A DNA stretch of 64,000 bases from Pseudoalteromonas luteoviolacea (GTDB lineage Bacteria; Pseudomonadota; Gammaproteobacteria; Enterobacterales; Alteromonadaceae). Shown here in pieces: positions 46,506 to 54,669 of this stretch. Positions within the stretch are counted from its first letter, which is position 1. Every line of letters starts with the position of its first letter. The position numbers were made by a program, and so were the translations under genes. The stretch covers positions 1 to 64,000 of the forward strand of contig NZ_JAKFZS010000013.1 in assembly GCF_021654285.1 (NCBI RefSeq), read 5' to 3'. Below the pieces are notes generated by a model. It saw nothing but the letters and a program-made list of their open reading frames with translations. It did not search any database and was not told where the DNA came from.

Positions 46506-47031
46506 GGTAATCCTTACTTATTTTGGGTAGTGGTGACGGTTTGTTATTAAAAAAATTGCGTCACTCAGCTTGTAGACGATAAAGGTACGATTAAAATTAA
46601 TGCAATTATATCAACCTCAATGAGTTATGTGAGTTGACAAAATAATGAGCATGAAAGTCTCTGGGTTTGTTATTTTGCATTTTAGGAATCTTTTCATTTT
46701 GCGAATTGCAATTTGCAAAATGAAAAACTGCTTAAACATGTCGAGAATCTATGAGTAATACGCTAAAAATGAGATGAGAGAAATATATAAATAATTTATT
46801 CAATAGCTTACCGATTTTGACTTAGAGCTTTTACAAGTTTTTAGGTGGCTTGCTGTATTGACATAATTTTGTCACTAACAGGGTCGTTCAGCTTATTTTG
46901 CAGTGAAATAAGCGAATAAAAATGAGGGTGAAATAAAATACCCATAATTAACAAGGTGGTGAGGAAAATATTATTTCTTCGGTGTGATTATTGCATGAGT
47001 ACGACTAACTTAAATAAACAATGGTGTATTC
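46506..47031. other. divergent intergenic region with an inverted repeat
   Basis: It separates the serine hydrolase (minus) from the beta-propeller gene (plus). The main element is the perfect 12-bp inverted repeat at 46691-46726. No gene is seen. Confidence 0.5.
46691..46726. promoter_or_regulatory. perfect 12-bp inverted repeat in a divergent promoter region
   Basis: TTTTCATTTTGC (46691-46702) and GCAAAATGAAAA (46715-46726) flank a 12-base centre that itself contains GCAAT/ATTGC-type sub-repeats. Its place between two divergent starts, about 185 bases upstream of the serine hydrolase start and 305 before the propeller gene, suggests an operator for one or both. Confidence 0.5.
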
Positions 47032-48240
47032 ATGACAAAAACACAGAACATAGCAATTAAGGTGTGTGCAGCTGCACTCACACTTACAGCAAGTTTTTCT
47101 GTATTAGCTGACGATAACGCCTGTTTAGAAGGACTTTTTGCAATTGACAGGTTCGCAGCAGATGGGCAAAGCGCAGTTTTTCATATCGATACGAGTTCAA
47201 AAACGAGCCGAGAGGTACCCGGTGCATCTTTCGCTTCAAGCAACTTAGCTGGGTCTGGTGCAAAGCTTTATGCAATGCAACGCGTTGACAACGAAACAAA
47301 TGCCTCGAAATTGTATGAGTTTGATATGCAAACCATGCAGCAACATGAAGTGGCCGACACGACAAGCTACCCCATAAAGCGCTCTGCTGTTTCCCTATCC
47401 GGTGATTTTCTTCTGGCGACAAGCCAAACCTACATGTATCAATTTGATCTGACAACAGGCGAGAAAACAGTCCTTGGAAAAATGAAGTCAGACAGTGCAA
47501 GCTACGATGACTTCGACCATGGCGATATTGCGTATTCGGCAGATGGTAATTTGATATATGTACTGAACGGTAAAGCGTTATATGTACTAGATGAAGCAAC
47601 TATGTCGCTTACAGAAATAGGTGAGCACAATTTAAATTGGGCTTCAGGTCTTGCAGTGGACGAAAATGGTGTGATTTACGTATCTGCGAGAAACAGTGGC
47701 GAAAGTGCTAAAATTTACACGCTCGATGCGCAAACTGCACAAGCAACATTTTTGATGGATGGGCCAGAGCATATTGCTGATTTAACTTATGTACAAGGGT
47801 GTGGAAACACCTTGCCCGTTATTGCAAATGCGTTGCAGCAAGAAGTTAATAAAGCAAACCAGTATTGGCGAGGCGAGGCAGTAGAGAACAAAATCGCAAA
47901 CTTGGCTGGATTCAAAGATGGTACTTTTAACTTTAACGCAGAAGGTTTTCCTGTTGAATCAAAAGACAAGTTGAATAAGCACAATAAGTTCACTAAAAAC
48001 CCCAATGCTAATCGCTGTGCGCGGATGTGGAATAACATGTTAGACCATCAATATGTGTTAAATCGCAGCGGTAAAGGCCGTAAAAAATCAGATGGTAGTA
48101 CAAAATGGTATTTCTCTACTGCTGATGGCGAGTATAAAGTGGTTAAAGCAAGTAAAGGCATTTGCTACTACGGCTATGCGTCCGGTGAAGCAGGTCGCAT
48201 TATCTACAACACAAAAACAGGTGTAGTAAGCGTTCAATAA
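47032..48240 (+). CDS. secreted beta-propeller-like protein with pilin-like C-terminal domain
   Basis: ATG 47032. The 402-residue precursor has a signal peptide (cleavage after VLA, about residue 26). Residues 30-260 show repeated beta-propeller blades: LYEFDMQTMQQHEV, MYQFDLTTGEKTVLG, LYVLDEATMSLTEIG and IYTLDAQTAQATFL. The C-terminal 130 residues differ: a helix (ALQQEVNKANQYW), GFP in NAEGFPVE, CARMWNNMLDHQYV, WYFS, CYYGYA and finally IIYNTKTGVVSV. This spacing recalls the globular head of type IV pilins of marine gammaproteobacteria, but no pilin N-terminal helix precedes it. The propeller call is fair; the pilin-like call is tentative. A terminator follows. Confidence 0.6.
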   Translation: MTKTQNIAIKVCAAALTLTASFSVLADDNACLEGLFAIDRFAADGQSAVFHIDTSSKTSREVPGASFASSNLAGSGAKLYAMQRVDNETNASKLYEFDMQTMQQHEVADTTSYPIKRSAVSLSGDFLLATSQTYMYQFDLTTGEKTVLGKMKSDSASYDDFDHGDIAYSADGNLIYVLNGKALYVLDEATMSLTEIGEHNLNWASGLAVDENGVIYVSARNSGESAKIYTLDAQTAQATFLMDGPEHIADLTYVQGCGNTLPVIANALQQEVNKANQYWRGEAVENKIANLAGFKDGTFNFNAEGFPVESKDKLNKHNKFTKNPNANRCARMWNNMLDHQYVLNRSGKGRKKSDGSTKWYFSTADGEYKVVKASKGICYYGYASGEAGRIIYNTKTGVVSVQ

Positions 48241-48262
48241 ATTAAGTTTTATAGCCTCAACT

Positions 48263-48290
48263 AAGCGCGGCCAATTGGCTGCGCTTTTTA
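48263..48290 (+). terminator. intrinsic terminator after the propeller gene
   Basis: AAGCGCGGCC (48263-48272) pairs with GGCTGCGCTT (48277-48286), one G-T wobble, loop AATT, followed by T-rich sequence. Confidence 0.9.
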
Positions 48291-48399
48291 TTTTAAACTC
48301 GGTGCAACCATTTACCTGTTCATAACGTCTAAGTATTCATATTTATGCAAAGTGTCATAATATTTATTTTTATCAGGTATGTGAATGTTTAGGAAAGTA

Positions 48400-48753
48400 A
48401 TGAAACTTTATTTAGTAATATTTATATTGTGGAGCGCGACATATTCGCTAAAAATCGCTGCCTCGACAGCGGCTGAAATACAGCATTTATTGACCTTCAT
48501 TGAAATGTCCCATTGCCAGTATGAGCGTAATGGTTCACTACATACTGCACGTGATGCCAAGCAGCACATTAGTAAAAAGTATCATTACTATCAAGATGAT
48601 ATTGAGTCGGCGGAAGATTTTATAAGTTTAACGGCCTCCAAAAGTAGCTTGTCTGGTAAGCCGTATATTATTCATTGTAGTAATAGTAAACCAATAAAGA
48701 GTAGTGAGTGGTTACTCTCGGAGCTCAAGGCGTTTAGAAAGCAAAAAAAATAG
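48400..48753 (+). CDS. DUF5329 family exported protein
   Basis: ATG 48400 has AGGAAA five bases upstream, better than ATG 48385. The 117-residue protein starts with a signal peptide or anchor (about residues 2-22). The remaining 95 residues follow the DUF5329 pattern as I remember it: EIQHLLTFIEMSHCQYERNG, AKQHISKKYHYYQDDIESAEDFI, ASKSSLSGKPYIIHC and EWLLSELKAFR. The two conserved Cys could pair in the periplasm. The family function is unknown. Stand-alone gene after a terminator. Confidence 0.8.
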   Translation: MKLYLVIFILWSATYSLKIAASTAAEIQHLLTFIEMSHCQYERNGSLHTARDAKQHISKKYHYYQDDIESAEDFISLTASKSSLSGKPYIIHCSNSKPIKSSEWLLSELKAFRKQKK

Positions 48754-49220
48754 CTCAGAGTAAAAAACGATAATTTATACAGTGAAGGGTTATTCTGTCT
48801 TAATTTATAATTCTTTTTTATTATTTTTATATGTTTTTTTATTTTTTGAAATAGGTGCAATGGCATTGTAATTGTGCCTATTACAACTATTTATAATGTA
48901 ACAAGTTATATATGGGAAGCTAAAAATTGCTTTTCTCAGTTAATCTTTCTGATCCTTTTATGATCAGTTTTTCATGTTTTATAGTAATTTAATAACATAA
49001 ATCTATAAATGTTAATAATTAAATTATTCCAACTTTGGTTTGCTTAAATTATAATGTGCCCTTAATTAAGCACTTGTATGCAAAAGTATTTTAATAAAAG
49101 GGCACTTCAATTCGTTTGCAAAGCTCAGTATCAATTTGCGGACCTATAAGCTAAGTCTCATACGTTTCCTCTGGTACATACACCTGGAGGTTAACACTCA
49201 TATTTATTCAAATATCTCAT
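48754..49220. other. long structured leader / intergenic region before the MCP gene
   Basis: No gene is seen. In 49165-49200, CCTC-T-GGT and ACC-T-GGAGG form a hairpin, and further short repeats surround GGGCAC (49098-49103, complementary to GTGCCC at 49055-49060). Together with the terminator at 49221-49262, this suggests a structured transcript (small RNA or regulated leader). No known riboswitch consensus fits. Confidence 0.4.
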
Positions 49221-49262
49221 AACCAGTAAAGAGCAAAATCTTAACGCTTTCTACTGGTTTTT
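49221..49262 (+). terminator. intrinsic terminator 44 bases before the MCP start
   Basis: AACCAGTA (49221-49228) pairs with TACTGGTT (49252-49259). An inner stem joins 49230-49234 and 49246-49250, with one mismatch between stems, and an 11-base loop and T-run at 49258-49262 complete it. It lies in the same strand as, and immediately upstream of, the MCP gene, so it either ends a small RNA or attenuates the MCP transcript. Confidence 0.8.
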
Positions 49263-49305
49263 GTGCTTTACGGTAATCATTAACTTAGGGATGTATAAAC
49301 AGCAT

Positions 49306-50934
49306 ATGGCACTTAAAGACTTGTCTATTTCAAAGCAAATTGGGTTGAGCTTTGCGTCGATTTTTATGGTTTTTTTCGGGGTGAGCCTGATGACCTACAA
49401 TGGTTTAAAGGGGATCAATGATGACCTTGAACTGATTGTACAAACCAGCATTCCATCGGTTGAGATAGTAAAAGATCTTCAAATTGAGATGGCAACCATT
49501 CGAAAAGATGAGTTTTTGATTGTCACGAATTCAGATCACCCAGATATCAATGAATGGATAGTTAACCTTGATAATACAAAATCAGGCCTTAATCAAAAGA
49601 TTCAAGCATACAGCCAGTTAAATGTGTCAAATCAAGAACGACTTCAGTTCCAAGCGTTTGAACAGGCTTGGCGTAAATACGCGTCTGCAACATCTGGTTT
49701 TAATCGATTGGTGCGTGAGGGTGAAGTTAGTAAAGCTAATTTAATTGTTTTAAATAGCTATAACTTCTACTCAGAAGCCATGGATGAGCTAACCAAGCTG
49801 AACAAAATTAATAGCGATAATGTGGGCATGGCTGAAACATCAGCTGTACGCGCAGTGAAAACAGTGATCACGGTCATTATTATTTGTACGTTGGTTTCGG
49901 CGGTGATGATAGCGCTCATTTGCTTTGTCCTAAGCGGCGCAATTAGAAAGCCTCTAGAGAAGGCGAAAGATCTAGCTGGTAGCATTGCAAATGGTGACCT
50001 AAGTTCACGTATTGATATACGCTCAGTAGGTAATAATGAACTTGGCGCTTTGCTAATGTCTTTGGAGAAAATGCGTGAACAGTTAAATAGCCTTGTTGTG
50101 AAGATAAATGACAGCGCTATCCAACTGACAACAGCCGTAGAAGAAGTGAATATGATCTCGGCTCAAAATGCCACAGGCATGCAAAATCAACAAAATGAAT
50201 TACAGTCGGTTGCATCCGCAATGACGCAGATGCAGGCTGCGGTATCTGAAGTGGCAAAAAGTACAGAAATGGGCGCTGAGTCTGCCAATCAAGCTAATGT
50301 TAAGTCTCGTGAAGGCAGTGCTGCACTGAAAAGTAACATTGTGCAGATCTCTAGCGTTGCAGATACTGTGTCTCATGCAGGAGATTTAGCCCATAATTTA
50401 GAAAAGAACTCACAAAACATCAATGTTGTGGTGGATGTTATTCGTGAAATCGCTGAGCAAACTAACTTACTTGCATTAAACGCCGCGATTGAAGCGGCGC
50501 GAGCGGGTGCACAAGGGCGTGGTTTTGCGGTGGTTGCGGATGAAGTCCGCTCTTTAGCACAGCGTACACAAGACTCTACAACTCAGATTGTTGAGATAGT
50601 GAGTGATTTGCAGTCTAAATCGAAAGAAACGGGCGAGGCGACTAGAACGTGTCAAAAAGGCATTGATGTGTGCGTACAGCAAACTGAAACAGTCAGCGAT
50701 ACGATCACGCAAATCGAGCAGGAAATTGACAGTATTGCCGCGATGAGTACGCAAATAGCAGCAGCATGTAATGAGCAATCGGTTGTCTCTGAAGAATTGA
50801 ATCGTAATATTGAAAATATCAATGTTGCCGCAGTTGAAATGACCGAAGGCGCAAATCAAACCTCTCAAGCGTGTCATGAAATAAGTGAATTGGCGCACGG
50901 TTTAAAAGCAAGTGTTGAACAGTTTAAGCTCTAA
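49306..50934 (+). CDS. methyl-accepting chemotaxis protein
   Basis: Start set at ATG 49306 (543 residues, beginning [16 protein letters not shown]), the usual MCP opening. ATG 49291 and the TTG at 49261 (inside the terminator) are less likely; no start has an ideal ribosome site. Domains: helix 1 (about 15-35), periplasmic four-helix-bundle sensor (about 38-185), helix 2 (about 190-212), HAMP (about 212-265) and cytoplasmic signalling domain with hairpin tip [18 protein letters not shown] and [18 protein letters not shown]. It signals through CheA/CheW in the inner membrane. The ligand is unknown. A regulated leader may control it. Confidence 0.94.
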   Translation: MALKDLSISKQIGLSFASIFMVFFGVSLMTYNGLKGINDDLELIVQTSIPSVEIVKDLQIEMATIRKDEFLIVTNSDHPDINEWIVNLDNTKSGLNQKIQAYSQLNVSNQERLQFQAFEQAWRKYASATSGFNRLVREGEVSKANLIVLNSYNFYSEAMDELTKLNKINSDNVGMAETSAVRAVKTVITVIIICTLVSAVMIALICFVLSGAIRKPLEKAKDLAGSIANGDLSSRIDIRSVGNNELGALLMSLEKMREQLNSLVVKINDSAIQLTTAVEEVNMISAQNATGMQNQQNELQSVASAMTQMQAAVSEVAKSTEMGAESANQANVKSREGSAALKSNIVQISSVADTVSHAGDLAHNLEKNSQNINVVVDVIREIAEQTNLLALNAAIEAARAGAQGRGFAVVADEVRSLAQRTQDSTTQIVEIVSDLQSKSKETGEATRTCQKGIDVCVQQTETVSDTITQIEQEIDSIAAMSTQIAAACNEQSVVSEELNRNIENINVAAVEMTEGANQTSQACHEISELAHGLKASVEQFKL

Positions 50935-51011
50935 GTTAAACCGCAAGCAGACTAGCTGAGTGTAAAAAGCCAATTAATTTAAAAATTTTAAGTTAATAGA
51001 CTAGTATTTTT

Positions 51012-51042
51012 AAAGCGAGCCATAGTATGGTTCGCTTTTTTA
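51012..51042 (+). terminator. intrinsic terminator after the MCP gene
   Basis: AAAGCGAGCCAT (51012-51023) pairs with ATGGTTCGCTTT (51027-51038), one G-T wobble, loop AGT, followed by TT-A-TT. Confidence 0.9.
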
Positions 51043-51220
51043 TTATATACACTCATTAATCGCTGAATGGCTTACATGTCGATTCACTTTTATTCTAATT
51101 AAGTTCAGCTGGTGAGTGTGTTTTTATTTAGTTTGATATTTTAATAAAAAACTATTTATTAATTTGTATTATTCGAAATTTTTAATCATTTACTTAAATT
51201 GATTAAATCAAGGGTAGAAT

Positions 51221-51883
51221 GTGATAAGAGCGGCTATTGTCTTTGTTTTGATAAGCCTTTGCTTTGTGGCAGAAGCGAAGAACTCGCAAAAAATTGTACT
51301 GAATGTCCCCTTGGTTGAGCAGGGGAAAAAGTTATGCGGGCCTGCAACCATAGAAATGATTTTTAAGTACTGGGGCATAAAAGATTACACCCAATACGAT
51401 ATCGCTGAGTCTATCTTGAATCAGTATGGAGATATGCCGGTGTTTATCCGCTCTGGTGTACTGAACAATTATCCTCGCAACTGGGCTGATTATCCGGGAA
51501 CCAAGGTTACTTATTTGCAAGGGTTTTTACAGCGCTTTGGTAAAACACGCAGCATCACAGTCGATAAATCACAAGATTTGGCTGAGAACATTGATGAAAA
51601 GCGCGCGCAGTTGTTTAATCATATTAAGGCTTACATTGCCAGCGGCATCCCTGTTATTGTATTTCAGTATTGGGAGTTACCAAAATCGCAAAGTCATTAC
51701 CGAGTTGTCGTGGGTTATGATGAGGCGAAAAGACTCGTGTATTTAAATGATGCCAAAGGCGCGAAACGCGTTGTGCAAACTTCTGAAGAGTTTTTAAATT
51801 TATGGAACGTAGAGCACCCACGGCTGCGTTATTATGCGGTGGCGTTTAATACTGAACGTAAAAAAATAAATATCGAGCTTTGA
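51221..51883 (+). CDS. exported C39-like cysteine peptidase domain protein
   Basis: GTG 51221 after AAGGG. The 220-residue protein has a signal peptide (cleavage after AEA, about 19). The catalytic pattern of the papain-like C39 fold is complete: Cys39 in GKKLCGPATIEM, His159 in QSHYRVVVGYD and Asp177 in VYLNDAKG. C39 peptidases usually sit inside bacteriocin ABC exporters; this one is a stand-alone exported protein, so it is more likely a periplasmic or surface peptidase. LNVPLVEQ is the usual substrate-strand start. Nothing shows its target. Confidence 0.82.
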   Translation: MIRAAIVFVLISLCFVAEAKNSQKIVLNVPLVEQGKKLCGPATIEMIFKYWGIKDYTQYDIAESILNQYGDMPVFIRSGVLNNYPRNWADYPGTKVTYLQGFLQRFGKTRSITVDKSQDLAENIDEKRAQLFNHIKAYIASGIPVIVFQYWELPKSQSHYRVVVGYDEAKRLVYLNDAKGAKRVVQTSEEFLNLWNVEHPRLRYYAVAFNTERKKINIEL

Positions 51884-51938
51884 GAATATAGACATCGTTT
51901 GTGATTTTGATATCAATGAGCTTGCAATGAGGAATCGT

Positions 51939-52376
51939 ATGATTAGAAAAGGTCTGGCATCCGATATTGAACCTGTACTGATGGTGTGGCTTGCTGCGTC
52001 TCAACAAGCACATCATTTTGTGCCAGAGAGTTTTTGGCGTGATCACCTTGATACTATGCGACAGGTGTATTTGCCCAGCTCAGATAATTATGTGTATTTG
52101 GATAATCAACAAATCATCGGTTTTTATGCTTTGTTAAAAAACACCCTTGCGGCAATTTTTGTTTTACCAGAAAAGCAAGGCCAGGGGGTAGGAAAGCAGC
52201 TTATTGCTGATGCAAAGTCTCGATGCAATACCTTGGAGCTGTCTGTATATCAGCGCAATGTAGCGAGCGTGGCATTTTATCAGCAGCAAGGTTTTGAAAT
52301 TATTGCACAAGACGAAGATCCGCTTACAGGGCAAGCGCAATTTATTATGAGTTGGCAAGATAGGCAGACCGCATGA
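51939..52376 (+). CDS. GNAT N-acetyltransferase (YjaB-like)
   Basis: Start at the second ATG, 51939, because TGAGGA lies 5 bases before it (ATG 51927 would put that site inside the gene). The 145-residue protein has the GNAT core: IGFYALLKNTLAAIFVLPEKQGQGVGKQLI carries the acetyl-CoA loop (Gln-Gly-x-Gly-Val-Gly), and NVASVAFYQQQGFE is the final strand-helix. Overall it resembles E. coli YjaB. It transfers an acetyl group from acetyl-CoA to an unidentified amine. It follows the C39-like gene by 55 bases and may be co-transcribed. Confidence 0.88.
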   Translation: MIRKGLASDIEPVLMVWLAASQQAHHFVPESFWRDHLDTMRQVYLPSSDNYVYLDNQQIIGFYALLKNTLAAIFVLPEKQGQGVGKQLIADAKSRCNTLELSVYQRNVASVAFYQQQGFEIIAQDEDPLTGQAQFIMSWQDRQTA

Positions 52377-52460
52377 TGGGGTTTTTTAAGCCCTTACTTA
52401 AGCGATGAATAAGAAAGAATAAAAAGTTGGGTGTTTTTTAAACTATTTTTGTAAAAAAGC

Positions 52461-52488
52461 TCGACAAAACAGAATTTCAGTGTATCCT
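52461..52488 (+). promoter_or_regulatory. candidate promoter of the cold-shock gene
   Basis: TCGACA (52461-52466), 16-base spacer, TATCCT (52483-52488). It would give a leader of roughly 135 bases before ATG 52629, in line with the long cold-responsive leaders of cspA-type genes. Confidence 0.55.
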
Positions 52489-52628
52489 ACGCAGCGTATG
52501 AAGATATTTGATTTATTTGTTGTTGTTTGCTTAAGTTTCTGTTTTTGTCATAAAACCTAATTTTAGCCACTCACTTTACTTCCGATACTGTACACATTTT
52601 TTTTAATTTTTATATAAATAGGTAATTT

Positions 52629-52838
52629 ATGTCTCAAGTAACAGGCACTGTAAAATGGTTTAACGAGTCAAAAGGTTTTGGCTTCATTGCACAAGAAAAC
52701 GGTAACGACGACGTTTTTGTTCACTTCAGAGCTATCCAGTCTGAAGGTTTCCGTACTTTGACTGAAGGTCAAAAAGTAAGCTTTACAGTAACTCAGGGCG
52801 CTAAAGGTCCTCAGGCTGAAAACGTAACTGTACTTTAA
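52629..52838 (+). CDS. CspA-family cold-shock protein
   Basis: ATG 52629 after TAGGTAA. The 69-residue single domain is complete: [16 protein letters not shown] contains RNP1 (KGFGFI) and VFVHF is RNP2, ending [10 protein letters not shown]. It binds single-stranded RNA and DNA and acts as an RNA chaperone or antiterminator in the cytoplasm. The long AT-rich leader with a good promoter suggests post-transcriptional control, but this is inferred from cspA. A hairpin follows. I cannot tell which csp paralogue this is. Confidence 0.95.
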   Translation: MSQVTGTVKWFNESKGFGFIAQENGNDDVFVHFRAIQSEGFRTLTEGQKVSFTVTQGAKGPQAENVTVL

Positions 52839-52850
52839 TCAGTTATGTCT

Positions 52851-52873
52851 AGGTGCGGCATCAAGCTGCACCT
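52851..52873 (+). terminator. hairpin after the cold-shock gene
   Basis: AGGTGCGGC (52851-52859) pairs with GCTGCACCT (52865-52873), one G-T wobble, loop ATCAA; the following T-run is weak (TGCTATTT). Confidence 0.65.
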
Positions 52874-53013
52874 TGCTATTTCACACTCTCCCCTAATTTC
52901 TTTCTTGCCTCTTTCTACTTTTCTTAGTTTTACCAGCTTCAATTTAAATCATTTTTACTGTTAGTTTCTTAGCCACTCTATTTGCATACATTGGCCCAGT
53001 ATATCGATTTACC

Positions 53014-53538
53014 TTAACGCTCATTTTCAGGCGGAAGTTCCTTAATTTGTGCCATGCCTGAGCCTATTTCTAGAATTTGCCGGCCAATAGCTTCCGATGA
53101 TGAGTTTGATATCCATACTTTAATTAAGCCGTTTCGCTTTATTCCGACAATGAGGTAGGGGGTGCTGTCATCAAAGTATTCTCCTGTAGAACGAACAATT
53201 ACAGGCTTCATTTTTTGTATAAACTCATATCCTGTTTTGTTATCTATTTGTGCTTCACCGACCCGAAAGAGATCGGTATCCATGTCATACCATGCAACAA
53301 CAACTTTACTTGGGAAGTTGACTCCATCTACAAATGACAGGACACCTGCATCTTTCCAGCAACATCCTACAGAGCCTGCAGGTACAGACCAAGCGTCATC
53401 AAATAGCACGGTGCCGACCATTAAGTCAGATTTATCTTCTGCGGCGATTCCCACATTCATTTCTTTGACTTGATAACGTGAACTGCAACCTATGAGTAAA
53501 CTCAAAGCACTAATCAAGATAATTATTCTTGTCGCCAA
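53014..53538 (-). CDS. tandem lipoprotein 4, putative Tle1 immunity protein
   Basis: Begins with TTG at 53538 after AAGGAGCC; 174 residues. Lipobox LIGC gives Cys18, then Ser-Ser, so outer-membrane lipoprotein sorting is expected. Shared family core: GCCWKDAG, PSKVVVAWYDMDTDLFRVGEA, GYEFIQ, YLIVGIKRNGLIKVWISN and the ending ELPPENER. This last copy is the most diverged in its C-terminal half (VIVRSTGEYFDDSTPY in place of the NRRTGQYKNWK-type stretch). The role is inferred from position downstream of a DUF2235 lipase gene. The fold resembles small DUF3304/DUF2931-type lipoproteins, a comparison made from memory. Confidence 0.7.
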   Translation of the reverse strand: MATRIIILISALSLLIGCSSRYQVKEMNVGIAAEDKSDLMVGTVLFDDAWSVPAGSVGCCWKDAGVLSFVDGVNFPSKVVVAWYDMDTDLFRVGEAQIDNKTGYEFIQKMKPVIVRSTGEYFDDSTPYLIVGIKRNGLIKVWISNSSSEAIGRQILEIGSGMAQIKELPPENER

Positions 53539-53565
53539 TGTAGGCTCCTTCCTTGGTGTTTATTG

Positions 53566-54090
53566 TTAACGTTCTTCTTCAGGTGGAAGTTCCTTAATTT
53601 GTGCCATACCTGAGCCTATTTCGAGAATCTGCCTGCCGAGAACATCAGCTGGTGCATTTGAAATCCATACTTTAATTAGGCCATTCCGTTTCATGCCCAC
53701 GATGAGGTAGGGTAATTTTCTATCTTTATACTGACCAGTTCGTCTGTTAATAAATGGCTTTAAATCTTGTATAAATTCATAACCAGCTTTGTTATCTATT
53801 GCTGCCTCACCTATCCGAAAGAGGTCGGTATCCATGTCATACCATGCGACAACGACTTTGCTTGGAAATGGTACATCATAAACAAAAGATCTGGCTCCGC
53901 CATCTTCCCAACAACACCCAATAGAGCCAGCTGGTATAGACCATTGGTCATCAAATAATACGGTGCCAACCATTAAGTCAGCACTGCGTTCAGCGCCAAC
54001 TCCAACACCCATTTCTTTGACTTGATAACTTGAACTACAGCCCATGATTAATAACAAGATACCAATTGAGATAACTATTTTTTTCGCCAT
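53566..54090 (-). CDS. tandem lipoprotein 3, putative Tle1 immunity protein
   Basis: ATG 54090 after AAGGAGCC, the only copy with an ATG start; 174 residues. Its signal segment (MAKKIVISIGILLLIMGC) matches copy 1, not its direct neighbours, and the SFVYD region also follows copy 1. The rest is a mosaic (PSKVVVAWYDMDTDLF like copies 2 and 4; NRRTGQYKDRKLPY like copies 1 and 2). Lipoprotein Cys18 is followed by Ser-Ser. It is separated by 27 bases from the next copy. As a paralogue it may protect against a variant effector; this is inference. Confidence 0.7.
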   Translation of the reverse strand: MAKKIVISIGILLLIMGCSSSYQVKEMGVGVGAERSADLMVGTVLFDDQWSIPAGSIGCCWEDGGARSFVYDVPFPSKVVVAWYDMDTDLFRIGEAAIDNKAGYEFIQDLKPFINRRTGQYKDRKLPYLIVGMKRNGLIKVWISNAPADVLGRQILEIGSGMAQIKELPPEEER

Positions 54091-54117
54091 TGTGGGCTCC
54101 TTCCTTGGTGTTTATCG

Positions 54118-54642
54118 TTAACGTTCTTCTTCAGGTGGAAGTTCCTTAATTTGTGCCATGCCTGAGCCTATTTCGAGAATCTGCCTGCCGATAACATCTG
54201 CTGGCGCATTTGAAATCCACACTTTCATTAGGCCATTTCGTTTTATACCCACGATGAGGTAGGGATGTTTCCAGTTTTTATACTGGCCAGTCCGCCGATT
54301 GATAAAAGGCTTTATTTGTTGGATAAACTCATAACCCGCTTTATTATCTATTGTTGCTTCACCTACCCTGAATAGGTCTGTATCCATGTCATACCATGCG
54401 ACAACGACTTTGCTTGGGAAGCTGACTCCATCTACAAATGACAGGACACCTGCATCTTTCCAGCAACATCCTATCGATCCTGCAGGTACGGACCAAGCGT
54501 CATCAAATAGTACGGTGCCGACCATTAAGTCAGATTTATCCTCTGCGGCTACTCCAACACTCATTTCTTTGACTTGATAATTTGAACTGCAGCCTATGAG
54601 TAAACTCAAAGCACTAATCAAGATAATTATTCTTGTAGCCAA
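54118..54642 (-). CDS. tandem lipoprotein 2, putative Tle1 immunity protein
   Basis: TTG start at 54642 after AAGGAGCC; 174 residues. The signal segment and first 100 residues (MATRIIILISALSLLIGC, DAWSVPAG, AGVLSFVDGV) match copy 4, while the C-terminal half (FINRRTGQYKNWKHPYLIVG) matches copy 1, a sign of recombination between copies. Lipobox LIGC, Cys18, then Ser-Ser. No catalytic motif. Located in the operon of the DUF2235 lipase, 27 bases from each neighbour. Confidence 0.7.
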   Translation of the reverse strand: MATRIIILISALSLLIGCSSNYQVKEMSVGVAAEDKSDLMVGTVLFDDAWSVPAGSIGCCWKDAGVLSFVDGVSFPSKVVVAWYDMDTDLFRVGEATIDNKAGYEFIQQIKPFINRRTGQYKNWKHPYLIVGIKRNGLMKVWISNAPADVIGRQILEIGSGMAQIKELPPEEER

Positions 54643-54669
54643 TGTAGGCTCCTTCCTTGGTGTTTATCG

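Noticed and set aside
47084-47599. 171-codon minus-strand frame opposite the propeller gene
   Set aside because: It lies wholly inside a gene with a signal peptide and clear blade repeats; its product has no domain pattern.
49050-49220. c-di-GMP-I (GEMM) riboswitch upstream of the MCP
   Set aside because: Only a GCAAAGC heptamer matches; the flanking stems, tetraloop and receptor of the consensus are absent.
49261-49305. TTG 49261 or ATG 49291 as the MCP start
   Set aside because: The first lies in the T-run of a terminator, and the second has its only purine tract directly against the ATG. The 49306 start gives the usual MCP opening.
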